From the NCBI RefSeq assembly GCF_009763805.1, contig NZ_CP046804.1, positions 682,001-746,000 of the forward strand: 64,000 nucleotides of DNA, written 5' to 3'. The notes under the pieces were generated by a model. It worked only from the letters and a program-made list of their open reading frames with translations. It had not been told where the DNA came from and did no database searches. The position numbers and the translations under genes are program-made. The first letter of the stretch is position 1; each line of letters begins with the position of its first letter. Of this stretch, positions 1-8,651 are shown piece by piece. The DNA is from Vibrio cidicii. Its GTDB lineage: Bacteria > Pseudomonadota > Gammaproteobacteria > Enterobacterales > Vibrionaceae.

Positions 1-388
1 AGAAAGCCACCATCAAGAACAAGCTCGCGCTGCCGCCGCCCATACTGAAGCTGAAACCAAGCATGGCAAGACCAGAAAGGATCAGCATGAAAGGAAGGAA
101 CTGCTTGGTGTTTTTGCCGTCAGCATAGTAGGAAACGACGGTTTTACCGATACCGTAAGTAATCGAAAAACCCAGACCAATTAAACCGAGATCGGTCATC
201 GACAAACCGTAAGTGGAGATCATGTCGTTTTGCGCGACGTTGAAGTTTTTACGGACCAGGTACATGGTCAAGTAACCAATAAATACCACTAGGTAAGATT
301 GGATAAATGGCTTGAACCACATTTTTCTACGTACTTCGACAGGAAGATCGAGGGTAGGTTTCCGGACTTGTTCAAGGAATTTTAACAT
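1..388 (-). CDS. uhpT: Hexose-phosphate transporter UhpT, N-terminal part
   Basis: Inner-membrane major facilitator antiporter that takes up sugar phosphates in exchange for phosphate. The frame starts at the ATG at 388 and runs off the left edge, so only about 129 of roughly 460 residues are present. The visible part follows E. coli UhpT almost residue for residue as I remember it: the start [16 protein letters not shown], then [25 protein letters not shown] and [14 protein letters not shown]. It therefore fits UhpT better than its relatives GlpT or UhpC. A CRP-like site lies 151 bases upstream of the start, which agrees with the CRP dependence of uhpT in enterics. No uhpABC regulator is visible in the window. 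Confidence 0.9.
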   Translation of the reverse strand, partial: MLKFLEQVRKPTLDLPVEVRRKMWFKPFIQSYLVVFIGYLTMYLVRKNFNVAQNDMISTYGLSMTDLGLIGLGFSITYGIGKTVVSYYADGKNTKQFLPFMLILSGLAMLGFSFSMGGGSASLFLMVAF

Positions 389-538
389 CGTGAACTCTCT
401 TGGATTAGGGTGATGCACGTGCGTGCTCGCTTTCTTTTAACTGCTGGCGATTGTAGAGAGTCCACTTTTGAATCACATGAGAGGAGGGCTTAGATCGGCT
501 AAGAAAAATTCCTAGAAAAGAGTGAGTGAGCGCTAAAG

Positions 539-554
539 CGTGAAAATCATCACA
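539..554 (-). promoter_or_regulatory. Putative CRP site upstream of uhpT
   Basis: On the minus strand the sequence reads TGTGATGATTTTCACG, which is TGTGA, six bases, then TCACG: one mismatch from the CRP consensus TGTGA-N6-TCACA. It lies 151 bases before the uhpT start. Enteric uhpT is known to need CRP, so a direct role is likely but untested here. Confidence 0.55.
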
Positions 555-627
555 TTCTGTGTGGCATAGTGTTAATTCGCACAATGTAAGGCTTCAACCG
601 CTCGCGCCTTGCGACGCGCATAACGTA

Positions 628-659
628 GGCTCGCATCCATCGGGCGATGGATGCGAGCC
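628..659 (-). terminator. Perfect 13-bp inverted repeat after the peroxidase gene
   Basis: Arms 628-640 and 647-659 pair perfectly around a six-base loop, five bases beyond the stop codon of the minus-strand peroxidase gene. There is no T-run on the minus-strand side, but on the plus side it is followed by TTATTTTTC. I read it as a stability or termination hairpin, not a textbook intrinsic terminator. Confidence 0.5.
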
Positions 660-664
660 GCTGC

Positions 665-1816
665 TTATTTTTCTTCGAGCAGGTGTTCGTAGCGTTGGTC
701 GGTGAGTGTCTTCATAAAGGCGACTAACGCGTCTACTTGCTTATCGGTCAAAGCGCGCGATTGAAATTTTGCTTCGGTGAGCGCCAAGTTTTTATCAACC
801 TCAGGCGCTCGCCAAGGCTGGCCTGTTTCCGGGTTAGTCGTGCGGGTTGAGTTATTATATTTGTCGTAAAACAGCACCACAGTACGCAAGTCTTTAAACA
901 CGCCGTTGTGCATATAAGGGCCAGTCACGGCGACGTTGCGCAGTGTCGGCACTTTAAACTTGCCAGCTTGCGCTTCATCGTTGATGCGCGGGTGTTCAAG
1001 CAGCCCTTTGTCAATGTGCTTCGTGCCTAGGCCGTTAACCTTACGCACCGCCGTATTCACCGGAACCCCTAAGTTATGGTACTCATAGTTGCTAAATGTT
1101 TCCCCTTGGCTGTTCGGAAAAGCTTTTAGCTGGTGGCATGCGTTGCAATTGGTAAACTGCTGAGAAAAGAACAGCGCCTCACCCAACGACTCTTGTTGAG
1201 TCAACTTGACTTCATCACGCAGATAACGGTCATATTTAGAGTCAAAGGGCGAAAAAAATTCCGTTTTTTCAAACGCGGCAATGCTTTCTGTCATTGCAAG
1301 GTAGGCGGCGTCGGTGTCTGACCATATCGCGTCACCAAATAAAGCAGTGAACCCTTGTACGTAGACACGGTTTTCCTTGAGCCGTTCGATCACGGCTTGT
1401 TTGTTGGGCATGCCCATTTCAAGTGGATTTAAAGGAGGGCCACCAGCTTGGCCAGCCAAATCGCGCTCTCTGCCATCAAGGAATAGCCCACCTTTAAATT
1501 CGCCCGCGTTATTACGGGTTATGCGAGGGATTTTGTTGGCGTAAGAGGCAGTTGGTGTATTGCGGTCACCAAACGACACCCCATCGTCACCTTTTGAGAC
1601 CATTCCCTCCAGCTCTGACTCTCTGTTGTCAATAAAAGCATGGTTCGGATTGTGGCAAGTAGCGCAAGATTGCGTTCGATTTTGCGAGAGATTGACATCA
1701 AAAAACAACATCTGCCCGAGTTGTTCCTTGGTCATGGCTGAACCATCGCTAGCTGCAATAGGGTAAGCATGAAGTAACGCAACAAGACCTAGCCATAACG
1801 CTGTGGGTTTGGACAA
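665..1816 (-). CDS. Di-haem cytochrome c peroxidase (CcpA/MauG family)
   Basis: Periplasmic di-haem peroxidase, a family that reduces H2O2 using electrons from small c-type cytochromes. Two haem c motifs are visible: CATCH (in SCATCHNPNHAF) about 50 residues in, and CNACH in the second half. A conserved family stretch reads VPTLRNVAVTGPYMHNG. The reading frame is open to 1843, but I chose the TTG at 1816: GGAGG sits five bases before it, and the protein then begins with a clean signal peptide (MSKPTALWLGLVALLHAYPIAA, about 22 residues). The length of 383 residues is normal for the family. It is a single gene with no partner; MauG proper would sit with methylamine genes, which are absent. Confidence 0.85.
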   Translation of the reverse strand: MSKPTALWLGLVALLHAYPIAASDGSAMTKEQLGQMLFFDVNLSQNRTQSCATCHNPNHAFIDNRESELEGMVSKGDDGVSFGDRNTPTASYANKIPRITRNNAGEFKGGLFLDGRERDLAGQAGGPPLNPLEMGMPNKQAVIERLKENRVYVQGFTALFGDAIWSDTDAAYLAMTESIAAFEKTEFFSPFDSKYDRYLRDEVKLTQQESLGEALFFSQQFTNCNACHQLKAFPNSQGETFSNYEYHNLGVPVNTAVRKVNGLGTKHIDKGLLEHPRINDEAQAGKFKVPTLRNVAVTGPYMHNGVFKDLRTVVLFYDKYNNSTRTTNPETGQPWRAPEVDKNLALTEAKFQSRALTDKQVDALVAFMKTLTDQRYEHLLEEK

Positions 1817-2023
1817 AATAACCTCCGTGGTAAGAATGCCCAAGCAGTTGGGCTGTCATAAGTGGTGAAGATTATACCTCAAGCACGCGACTAACGAATA
1901 CTGGATGAAGTCCTTAGTATCACTCTCTCCAAAGCAAGCCTCGCTGTCCGAGAGCTATTTTTGAGCAGGTAAACGGCACCTCAAGCAGGTGTGAGTTGTA
2001 CTCTGTAATCTGGGTGGCAGATT

Positions 2024-2065
2024 GCAGAAGATGCCGACTTTCCGTGCAGGAATAGCATCTTCTGC
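2024..2065 (-). terminator. 11-bp inverted repeat downstream of araH
   Basis: GCAGAAGATGC at 2024-2034 pairs perfectly with GCATCTTCTGC at 2055-2065 across a 20-base loop. It lies just beyond the araH stop on the minus strand, at the end of the araFGH transcription unit. There is no clear T-run, so termination is probable but not certain. Confidence 0.4.
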
Positions 2066-2086
2066 TTAGGGAGGGCTAGGTAAAGA

Positions 2087-3040
2087 TTACTGCTTTTTCT
2101 GTTTGTAGCGGTCGAAAATGACCGCTGCGAGCAAAATGATACCGCGTACTACGTATTGAGCGAAACGGTGACATGTTCAACAGGTTCATCGCGTTTTCAA
2201 CTGTACCGAGAATTAGCACGCCTGCGACAACATAAGACACCTTGCCAATACCGCCTTTAAGTGATACGCCGCCAAGTACACAAGCAGAGATCACGACGAG
2301 TTCGAAACCGACCGACGTCATTGGTTGGCCACTTGTCATCCGTGCGGCGAGAATCACGCCCGCTAGTGCGGAGATGAATCCCGAGATGGTGAAGATTATC
2401 CTCTTGGTTTTTACTACGTTGACCCCAGCTAGGCGTGCCGCTCATATACGGTGCGGTTGAGAAGGAAGGCAAACACCCCGAAAGTGATCAGTGTTAACCA
2501 GATTGGAGTCGGGATACCCAGAATAGAAGAGTTGCCAAGGGTGAAGAAGCTCTCTTCAGTGATACCTACCGCTTTACCGTCCGAGATGATATAGCCTAGA
2601 CCACGGGCAATTTGCATCGTGGCCAGTGTCGTGATCAGCGCGTTGATTTGCAGTTTGGCAATCACGAAGCCGTTTAGAAGACCAAATAGAACCCCTGAAA
2701 GTAGGCCAGCACCAATACCGAGCACGACACTGCTGGTGGCGTTGATCGCCACTGCGGTAACCACGCCTGAACAGGCGATAATAGAAGCAACCGATAGGTC
2801 AAGGTCGCCGCAAGCTAAGCAAAACAGCATTGCACACGCTACCATGCCACTCATTGAAATGGCCAAGCCAAGGCCTTTCATGTTGATGAAAGTGGCAAAG
2901 TAAGGCACGAACAGACAGCACAGCAAGAATAAACCAGCAAATACCATCAGCATTCCAAATTTGTCCCAAATTTTTGAGAAGTTGAGTTCGCGGGATTTCG
3001 CCTCAGATGCCATCGATTTGGTAGGGCTAGATAAAGACAT
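2087..3040 (-). pseudogene. araH: L-arabinose ABC transporter permease AraH, broken twice
   Basis: Inner-membrane permease of the AraFGH importer. The start is the ATG at 3040 (MSLSSPTKSM), with GAGGA just upstream. The first about 200 residues are normal (GDLDLSVASIIACSGVV, then a conserved NALITTLATMQIARGLGYI stretch). Near 2430 the frame ends at YERHA. The family continues with about 12 residues that are missing here before LAGVNVVKTKRIIF resumes in another frame, so this looks like a small real deletion. The conserved MTSGQPMTSVGFELVVISACVLGG stretch follows. At 2162-2166 one extra base (GAAAC on the plus strand; GTTTC in the gene) shifts the frame again. Without it the protein ends SPFAQYVVRG...DRYKQKKQ, stopping at 2087. 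The importer cannot be functional as read. Confidence 0.85.
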
Positions 3041-3057
3041 AATAGTGTTCCTCAGTG

Positions 3058-3653
3058 TCAAGCTGCTGCTGACTCTTTGTTGATCATCGCCAGACGAAGC
3101 GCAGTTTGTTCGTTAAATTGATCGCGTTGCAGTTCTCCCGTCACCGCCCCGTCTTTCATGACAAGGATGTGATCAGAGATGCCCAACACTTCTGGTAAGT
3201 CGCTGGAAACCACCAAAACGGTGACGCCGTTTTCCGCCAGCTTAAAAATTAATTCGTAAATTTCAGACTTCGCGCCCACATCGATGCCTCGGGTTGGTTC
3301 ATCAAGTAGGATCACGCTCATCGCGGTGGACAACCAACGTCCAAGAATCACTTTCTGTTGGTTGCCGCCTGATAATTTTCCGATTGGTTGCTCGAGAGAC
3401 GAAGCCTTGACATTGAGTGCCTGCTTTTGTTTAGTGGCGTTCTCTTTTTCCCAAGCGAAATCAATGAGGCTGCGAAATTTAAGATGCCACGGGCGAGCAC
3501 TAATATTGGTGTTTTCTTATACCGACATAATTGGCACGATCCCGTGGGCCTTGCGATCTTCTGAACAGAGTGTAATGCCAGCGCGAATCGCATCTTGTGG
3601 GTTCTTTATGCCGATTTGGATATCGTGCAGGAAGAGATTTCCACTGGTCATGC
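3058..3653 (-). pseudogene. araG: L-arabinose ABC transporter ATPase AraG, C-terminal remnant
   Basis: Only the last about 195 residues of an ATPase of roughly 500 residues remain. The visible frame begins around RMTSGNLFLHD, continues CSEDRKAHGIVP, meets an in-frame TAA at 3517-3519, and then resumes in the same frame with the second-domain signature LSGGNQQKVILGRW and ILLDEPTRGIDVGAK to the stop at 3058-3060. The whole first ATPase domain and the first Walker A are gone. The 5' side is joined directly and in frame to araF sequence near 3654. The gene abuts araH. It cannot make a working ATPase. Confidence 0.88.
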
Positions 3654-4413
3654 GCTCTGCGCCAAAACCTTGTCCTTCAGTGGCACGCACGCCACCCAGG
3701 ACGGTGTTATCGTTCATGCCTACCACGAGCCATTGCTTAACTTTTGGGTATTGGACCAGCAGCGAGTTAGCGGCATCCAATGCCCCGGGGATGTCGTTTG
3801 ATTTGGTGGGTACACGATAGATTTGAGTGGCCGGGAACCCAGCTTGTTTGAGTGCAGAGATAGCGCCATCAACACGATGACGAGCAGTGTCAAGTTCGTC
3901 AGCGGTAATCGCCATCACGCCAGTTGTTGCAACATCCCAACGACGCTTTTGCATTTCTTTATAAAGCTCGGAACCTTGGCGTTCACCAATGGCCGTTGCG
4001 GCCATCATTACTAAAGGGACTTCCAGCATCGGTTCACCTTTGGCGTTGAGAAACTGATCATCTACTGTCACGACTTTTAGATCATAACTTTTGGCTTTTG
4101 CCATGATCGCAGGGCCTAACTTGGGATCCGGTGTGCAGATCACGAAACCTTTCGCGCCTTGAGCCGCAAGTGTGTCAATCGCATTCAGAGTTTTTTCACC
4201 ATCTGGTACCGCCATCTTTACCACTTCAAACCCAAGGTCCTTGCCTGCTTTTTCAGCAAATGACCATTCGGTTTGAAACCAAGGCTCCTCAGGTTGTTTG
4301 ACTAGATAACCTAATCAAAGCTCATCGCTTGAACCAAAGAATGCGCTGGCAGAAGCACTTAAGAGAGTTAGCCCAGATAAGGCCGCAGTTGTTAGTAAGG
4401 TTTTTAATTTCAT
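3654..4413 (-). pseudogene. araF: L-arabinose-binding protein AraF, 3'-truncated and fused to araG
   Basis: Periplasmic arabinose-binding protein. It starts at the ATG at 4413 with a signal peptide (MKLKTLLTTAALSGLTLL, then SASA), but codon 33 is an in-frame TGA (4315-4317) where the family has lysine or a similar residue, just before LGYLVKQPEEPWFQTEW. The frame then stays open through KMAVPDGEKTLNAID, FVICTPDPKLG, VTVDDQF, LVMMAATAIGERQG and VGMNDNTVLGGVRATEGQGFG. At about residue 250 it passes without a break into AraG sequence, so the last about 80 residues of AraF and about 330 residues of AraG have been lost in one deletion. The gene is dead on two counts. Confidence 0.88.
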
Positions 4414-4478
4414 TGTTATTCCATCCACTGGGTAGGGGGTGTTTCAGGCACATATTTGAAGATTTTGTTTTAAGTTGA

Positions 4479-4494
4479 AGTGATGAAAATCACA
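4479..4494 (+). promoter_or_regulatory. Putative CRP site in the ara control region
   Basis: AGTGATGAAAATCACA: AGTGA, six bases, TCACA, one mismatch from TGTGA-N6-TCACA. It lies 66 bases from the araF start and 281 from the araB start, so it is better placed for araFGH. CRP control of arabinose genes is established in enterics. Confidence 0.55.
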
Positions 4495-4513
4495 GCAGAG
4501 GATTGTGGCGTTT

Positions 4514-4530
4514 TTGTCCATGTATTTAGC
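4514..4530 (+). promoter_or_regulatory. Candidate AraC operator, araF-proximal copy
   Basis: TTGTCCATGTATTTAGC, repeated with one mismatch at 4687-4703 in the same orientation. It contains the TCCAT and TAGC elements that make up enteric AraC half-sites. Two spaced copies flanking the control region suggest a looping arrangement. Confidence 0.5.
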
Positions 4531-4686
4531 GGAGGTGAACATGATAGCGATCGCACTTATTACGTTTTAGTGCATTTGTAGAGATGTTTTTGGTGAGAGG
4601 AATCGATTGTTTGATGATTTTCTCTCGACTTATAAAGGTATGAGCACTTATTAAAACCAAAACACAGAAATGAAGCTGTGACTAAT

Positions 4687-4703
4687 TTGTCCATGTATCT
4701 AGC
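4687..4703 (+). promoter_or_regulatory. Candidate AraC operator, araB-proximal copy
   Basis: TTGTCCATGTATCTAGC, 16 of 17 identical to 4514-4530 and 173 bases from it. A second half-site-like sequence (TGGC-N7-TCCATG at 4715-4731) follows on the araB side. Assignment to AraC is inferred from position and motif. Confidence 0.5.
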
Positions 4704-4774
4704 AGGCAAGGTCATGGCTGAATCATCCATGCGGGGTATAACAAAAAAGAAATATCACCCTACCCGGAGTTGTT

Positions 4775-6258
4775 ATGAAGCATTTAGCGACACACCCTGC
4801 ACATGTTATTGGTCTGGATTTTGGGTCAGATTCAGTACGTGCACTATTTGTCAACGTAATCAACGGAGAAGAAGTGGCATCTGGTGTTGCTTACTACCCT
4901 CGTTGGATGGAAGGACGATACAGCGACCCTGAACAGTCTCAGTTTCGCCATCACCCGAAAGAATACATCGAAGCAATGACTCAAGCGATACGTGAAGCGC
5001 TTGAACAAGTTCCAGCGGACATCGCTCAGTCTGTCGTAGGTATCGGTGTTGATACAACGGGCTCTACGCCAGCCCCCGTTGATGCACAAGGTAATGTCTT
5101 AGCGTTGTTACCCGAATTTGCAGAAAACCCGAACGCGATGTTCATTTTGTGGAAAGACCACACTTCAGTATCCAAAGCGGATTTGATTAATGAGCTGGCT
5201 CACGGTGGCGAGTTCATCGACTACACCAAATTTATTGGCGGGCTCTACTCATCAGAATGGTTCTGGGCAAAAGCGGCTTGGGTGAGTGAGCAAGACGAAC
5301 AAGTGGCGAAAGCCGCTCACAGCTGGGTGGAACTGTGTGACTGGATCCCAGCGCTGCTGTCTGGCAACGAACACCCAAGCAAGCTCCGCCACGGTATCTG
5401 TGCGGCTGGTCACAAAGCGATGTGGCATGACAGCTGGGGTGGCCTGCCGGATCAAAAATTCCTCTCTGCCATTTCGCCAACTCTTGATGGTATTCGTGAG
5501 CGTATGTTTGATGAGGTTTACACTGCTGAAGATGTTGCGGGCTATCTCACTCCAGAGTGGGCGAAAAACTGGGCTTACCGTCAGGAATAGCGATTGCGGT
5601 CGGTGAGTTTGACTGCCATATGGGTGCGGTAGGCGCTGGGGCAGGCGAGCATGATTTGGTGAAAGTGATAGGTACATCAACATGTGACATTTTAATGTTT
5701 GATGCAGACCAAGTTGGCGACCGTACTATTCACGGTATTTGTGGTCAGGTCAAAGGCAGCGCGCTACCAGGTTTGATGGCTCTGGAAGCCGGTCAGTCGG
5801 CATTTGGTGATGTTTATGCTTGGTATAAACGCGTGCTGATGTGGCCAATTCAAGCATTAGCGAAAACCAATACCGACGCGGCAAAAGTGATGGAGCAGTT
5901 GGATAAAGCGATGATTCCAATGCTTGCGAGTTCTGCGCAGCAATATGGATTCAACGACAACTCACCATTAGCGATGGACTGGCACAATGGCCGCCGCACA
6001 CCTTACGCCAACCAGCGACTCAAAGGCGCAGTCACCGATTTGAACTTAGGTTCAACCGCACCAGCGATGTTCGCCGCTCTGGTTGAATCAACCGCTCACG
6101 GCGCGAAAGCGATGGCTAGCCCGATCAGCCAAGTTTATAAGCCGAATGCAGCAGCAAAAGCGCTACGTGAACAACGTTACTCTGCTTACCGTGAACTGGG
6201 CCAACACCTAGAACAAATCTCTGAAGTAAAACTGTCTCAGGAGTATAGCCATGGGTGA
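4775..6258 (+). pseudogene. araB: L-ribulokinase AraB, frameshifted and internally deleted
   Basis: Kinase that phosphorylates L-ribulose in arabinose catabolism. The N-terminal FGGY-kinase core is intact (GLDFGSDSVRALFV, GVDTTGSTPAPVD, FILWKDHTS, YSSEWFWAK, GHKAMWHDSWGGLP). At about 5562 one base is missing: the frame reads EWAKNW where the family has a pattern like EWAEKLGLP, consistent with loss of a G before GAAAAAC. After the shift the protein resumes (FDCHMGAVGAGA, IGTSTCDIL, GLEAGQSAFGD, NGRRTPYANQRLKG). Then STAHGAKAM joins directly to SPISQVYKPN, skipping about 70 residues that in E. coli AraB hold the ALGGIARKN nucleotide-binding segment. Total coding length is about 495 codons against 566 in E. 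coli. It ends eight bases inside araD. Confidence 0.88.
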
Positions 6259-7006
6259 GTTAGCAACGGGCGCAGCTAAGTCGGTACTGAGCCAAGAAGA
6301 GCGCCTGAAAAAGCTTCGTCATGATGTGTGGCAAGCGAACTTAGATCTCGAACGTCACAAGTTAGTGACATTCACTTGGGGCAACGTTTCCGCTATCGAT
6401 CGTGAGTCGGGTTTAGTGGTGATTAAGCCAAGCGGTGTTGCTTACGAAGATCTAAGCGCAGAAAACATGGTGGTGGTCGATTTGCAAGGCAATGTGGTTG
6501 AAGGGGATCTGAACCCGCCTTCAGATACCGCAACGCATTTGGTTCTGTATCGCACCTACGCCAAGATCGGTGGGGTGGTGCATACGCATTCTCCACGAGC
6601 CACGGCTTGGGCACAAGCTGGCAAGGAGATTCCTGCGTTAGGAACCACTCACGCTGATTATTTCTACGGCAGCATTCCATGTACGCGTCCGCTGTCGAAC
6701 AACGAGATCGCTCGCGATTATGAACTTAATACCGGGTTAGTTATCGTGGAAACCATTGGCGACAGGGATCCAACGTCAATTCCCGGAATATTGGTGAAAG
6801 AACATGCGCCGTTTTGCTGGGGGAAAGATGCCTATCAAGCGGTACACAACGCCGTGGTGACAGAGGTGGTGGCCGGAATGGCGCTGCAAACTCTGCAGAT
6901 CAATCCTGCAGCGCAATACATCAATCAAGCATTGCTTGATAAGCGTTACTTACGCAAACACGGAGCCAATGCTTATTACGGTCAATCTGAAAAGAATAAA
7001 GGGTAA
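6251..7006 (+). CDS. araD: L-ribulose-5-phosphate 4-epimerase
   Basis: Zinc-dependent class II aldolase-fold enzyme that turns L-ribulose 5-phosphate into D-xylulose 5-phosphate. Visible hallmarks are [23 protein letters not shown], the zinc-ligand region [26 protein letters not shown] and the C-terminal [18 protein letters not shown]. It has 251 residues, about 20 more than E. coli AraD, because of an N-terminal [18 protein letters not shown] extension. The start overlaps the araB end, so it was translationally coupled to araB. It is the only enzyme gene of this arabinose locus that reads as complete. Confidence 0.92.
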   Translation: MGELATGAAKSVLSQEERLKKLRHDVWQANLDLERHKLVTFTWGNVSAIDRESGLVVIKPSGVAYEDLSAENMVVVDLQGNVVEGDLNPPSDTATHLVLYRTYAKIGGVVHTHSPRATAWAQAGKEIPALGTTHADYFYGSIPCTRPLSNNEIARDYELNTGLVIVETIGDRDPTSIPGILVKEHAPFCWGKDAYQAVHNAVVTEVVAGMALQTLQINPAAQYINQALLDKRYLRKHGANAYYGQSEKNKG

Positions 7007-7009
7007 GTC

Positions 7010-8057
7010 ATGAAAGTCTTCAACGAAAAAAGTGTTTGGTTTGTCACCGGTTTTCAAACCTTGTACGGGCCTAAAGTATTGGAAAATGTGGCGCAAGACA
7101 GCGCGCAAATCGTCGCAAGCTTTAATCAGAGCAGCACAATTTCAGTTCCGATGTTGGATCAAGGAACGGTGAAATCGCCGGATGAGATCCTGCAAATCTG
7201 TCGAGCGGCCAATAACGGCCCCAACTGTATCGGTTTGGTGTTGTGGATGCATACTTTTTCGCCAGCAAAAATGTGGATAGCGGGGCTCTCACAACTGAAC
7301 AAGCCCCTCTTACATCTACATACCCAGTTCAATGCCGCTCTGCCTTGGAGTGACATCGACATGAACTATATGAACACTCACCAAAGTGCGCATGGCTGCC
7401 GTGAGTTTGGCTTTATCGGCACACGCATGGGAATCGTTCGGAAAGTGGTGGTCGGCCATTGGCAAAACCCCAATGTTCATGCAGAGATTGATGACTGGTG
7501 CCGCGCAGCGATTGGTATTCATGCAGGGCAAAACCTGAAAGTGGCCCGTTTTGGCGACAACATGCGGCAAGTTACGGTGACAGAGGGAAATAAAGTCTCC
7601 GCGCAAATCCAATTTGGCTACGAAGTAAATGCTTACGGTTTGGGTGAACTGACGGAAGCTGTTCGGTCGGTATCGGATGCCGATGTTGCCCGTTTGCTGG
7701 ATGAATACGCCTCAACCTATGTAATGACACCTGAATTGCTGACAGATACTGCGCTACTAAAACTAATGCAGCACGAAGCACGCCTAGAAATGGGTATGGA
7801 ACGTTTTTTAATCGACGTAGGTGCAAGCGCATTTACTAACACCTTTGAAAACCTAACCGGTTTGGGCTCTCTCCCAGGGCTAGCCACGCAACGCCTGATG
7901 GCGAAAGGTTTTGGCTATGGTGGAGAGGGGGACTGGAAAACGTCTGCGATGGCGCACATCATCAAGCAGATGGGTAAAGGACGCCAAGGTAACACGCCAG
8001 TTCAAGCAAGATCTCAAAATCAACAGCTTGTACTACCGACTTGCTGTTGGGGTTTAA
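7010..8057 (+). pseudogene. araA: L-arabinose isomerase AraA, about 150 codons deleted
   Basis: Manganese-dependent isomerase of L-arabinose to L-ribulose. Residues 1 to about 328 are normal ([52 protein letters not shown], [18 protein letters not shown]). Directly after GNT the frame leaves the family. In another frame the true C-terminus appears, [18 protein letters not shown], stopping at 8055-8057, which matches the FKxALxxNxxYY end of E. coli AraA (500 residues). About 150 codons are therefore gone, including the segment that holds the second catalytic glutamate and the metal-binding histidines. As read, translation continues out of frame to a stop ending at 8098. The start is the ATG at 7010, four bases after araD. 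Confidence 0.88.
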
Positions 8058-8069
8058 CCGCTAAAGCGC

Positions 8070-8100
8070 CCTCACAGCCACTAGACATATGGCTGTGAGG
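8070..8100 (+). terminator. 11-bp hairpin between araA and the next gene
   Basis: CCTCACAGCCA (8070-8080) pairs perfectly with TGGCTGTGAGG (8090-8100) around a nine-base loop. It follows the ancestral araA stop by 12 bases and precedes the 8121 start by 20. There is no T-run, so it may be a partial terminator or an mRNA-stabilising hairpin that sets different levels for the downstream genes. Confidence 0.45.
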
Positions 8101-8120
8101 ACGCGGTTGAAGAGGACATT

Positions 8121-8651
8121 ATGCCGCTTAACCAATCTAAACTTGCCCACGATTTGCCTATTCACAGCCACTTCGCGATTCACTACCACCACTGGACGCT
8201 GCGCGTGAAGGCCGAGTGTTCGGTGATGTTCGAGTTGATATATCGAGAACAAGTGCAATACCAAGGTAAACTGGAACTGATGAATAACGGTGAACTGCTG
8301 GATATCTCCCAAGTTCAGTGGAAATTTCCTCATCGCCCTGATCGCATTGAACAGTGGTGTCAGTTGCACCATGCTGACAAACTCTCACTCAATATGAATT
8401 ACTTTTTTCACGACCAGGCGCTGGTGATTGAGTATTTGGCGCGCAATAGTATTCCTACACGTTTAGACATTAGACATGAGATAGTGCCGCTGGATAGCGT
8501 GGAAAACGATAAACCGTCACATTCGGAAAAACTGGATTGGCAGCGCTGTCGTCATGGTCTTCCTAGTGAATCGATTCGCCATTCCATTAAGCCCGATCTG
8601 TTTCGCGAAGCATTTTCTGCCACTCAGTGGATTGTGTTGGATAAAATGTGA
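8121..8651 (+). CDS. Uncharacterised protein in the arabinose operon
   Basis: A 176-residue protein starting at the ATG at 8121, with AAGAGGA eight bases upstream. Its stop (TGA 8649-8651) overlaps the araC ATG. It has no signal peptide, no membrane segment and no motif I can name. It is rich in His and Trp at the N-terminus ([15 protein letters not shown]). The middle section [25 protein letters not shown] faintly recalls the beta-sandwich strands of aldose 1-epimerase-like proteins. A mutarotase would make sense beside araBDA, but the catalytic His and Glu contexts are not obvious. Given the state of its neighbours it may itself be shortened. Function unknown. Confidence 0.55.
   Translation: MPLNQSKLAHDLPIHSHFAIHYHHWTLRVKAECSVMFELIYREQVQYQGKLELMNNGELLDISQVQWKFPHRPDRIEQWCQLHHADKLSLNMNYFFHDQALVIEYLARNSIPTRLDIRHEIVPLDSVENDKPSHSEKLDWQRCRHGLPSESIRHSIKPDLFREAFSATQWIVLDKM

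Larger units (their letters stand above)
4414..4774. promoter_or_regulatory. Divergent araF/araB control region
   Basis: This 361-base stretch separates the leftward araFGH genes from the rightward araB-araC genes and holds no gene. It contains one CRP-like site (4479-4494) and two near-identical 17-base copies of a candidate AraC site (4514-4530 and 4687-4703). A further TGGC-N7-TCCATG match to the enteric AraC half-site lies at 4715-4731. The araB ribosome binding site is CCCGGAG, six bases before the ATG at 4775. The layout resembles enteric araC-araBAD control, but with araC moved to the far end of the locus. Confidence 0.6.

Noticed and set aside
4315-4317. TGA in araF as a selenocysteine codon
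   Set aside because: No selenocysteine-insertion hairpin context, the family has no selenoprotein there, and the gene is also deleted and carries a second stop (TAA).
4700-4716. TAGC-N7-GTCATG as a third AraC half-site
   Set aside because: Only a partial match and not at the 21-base spacing of known tandem half-sites relative to 4715-4731.
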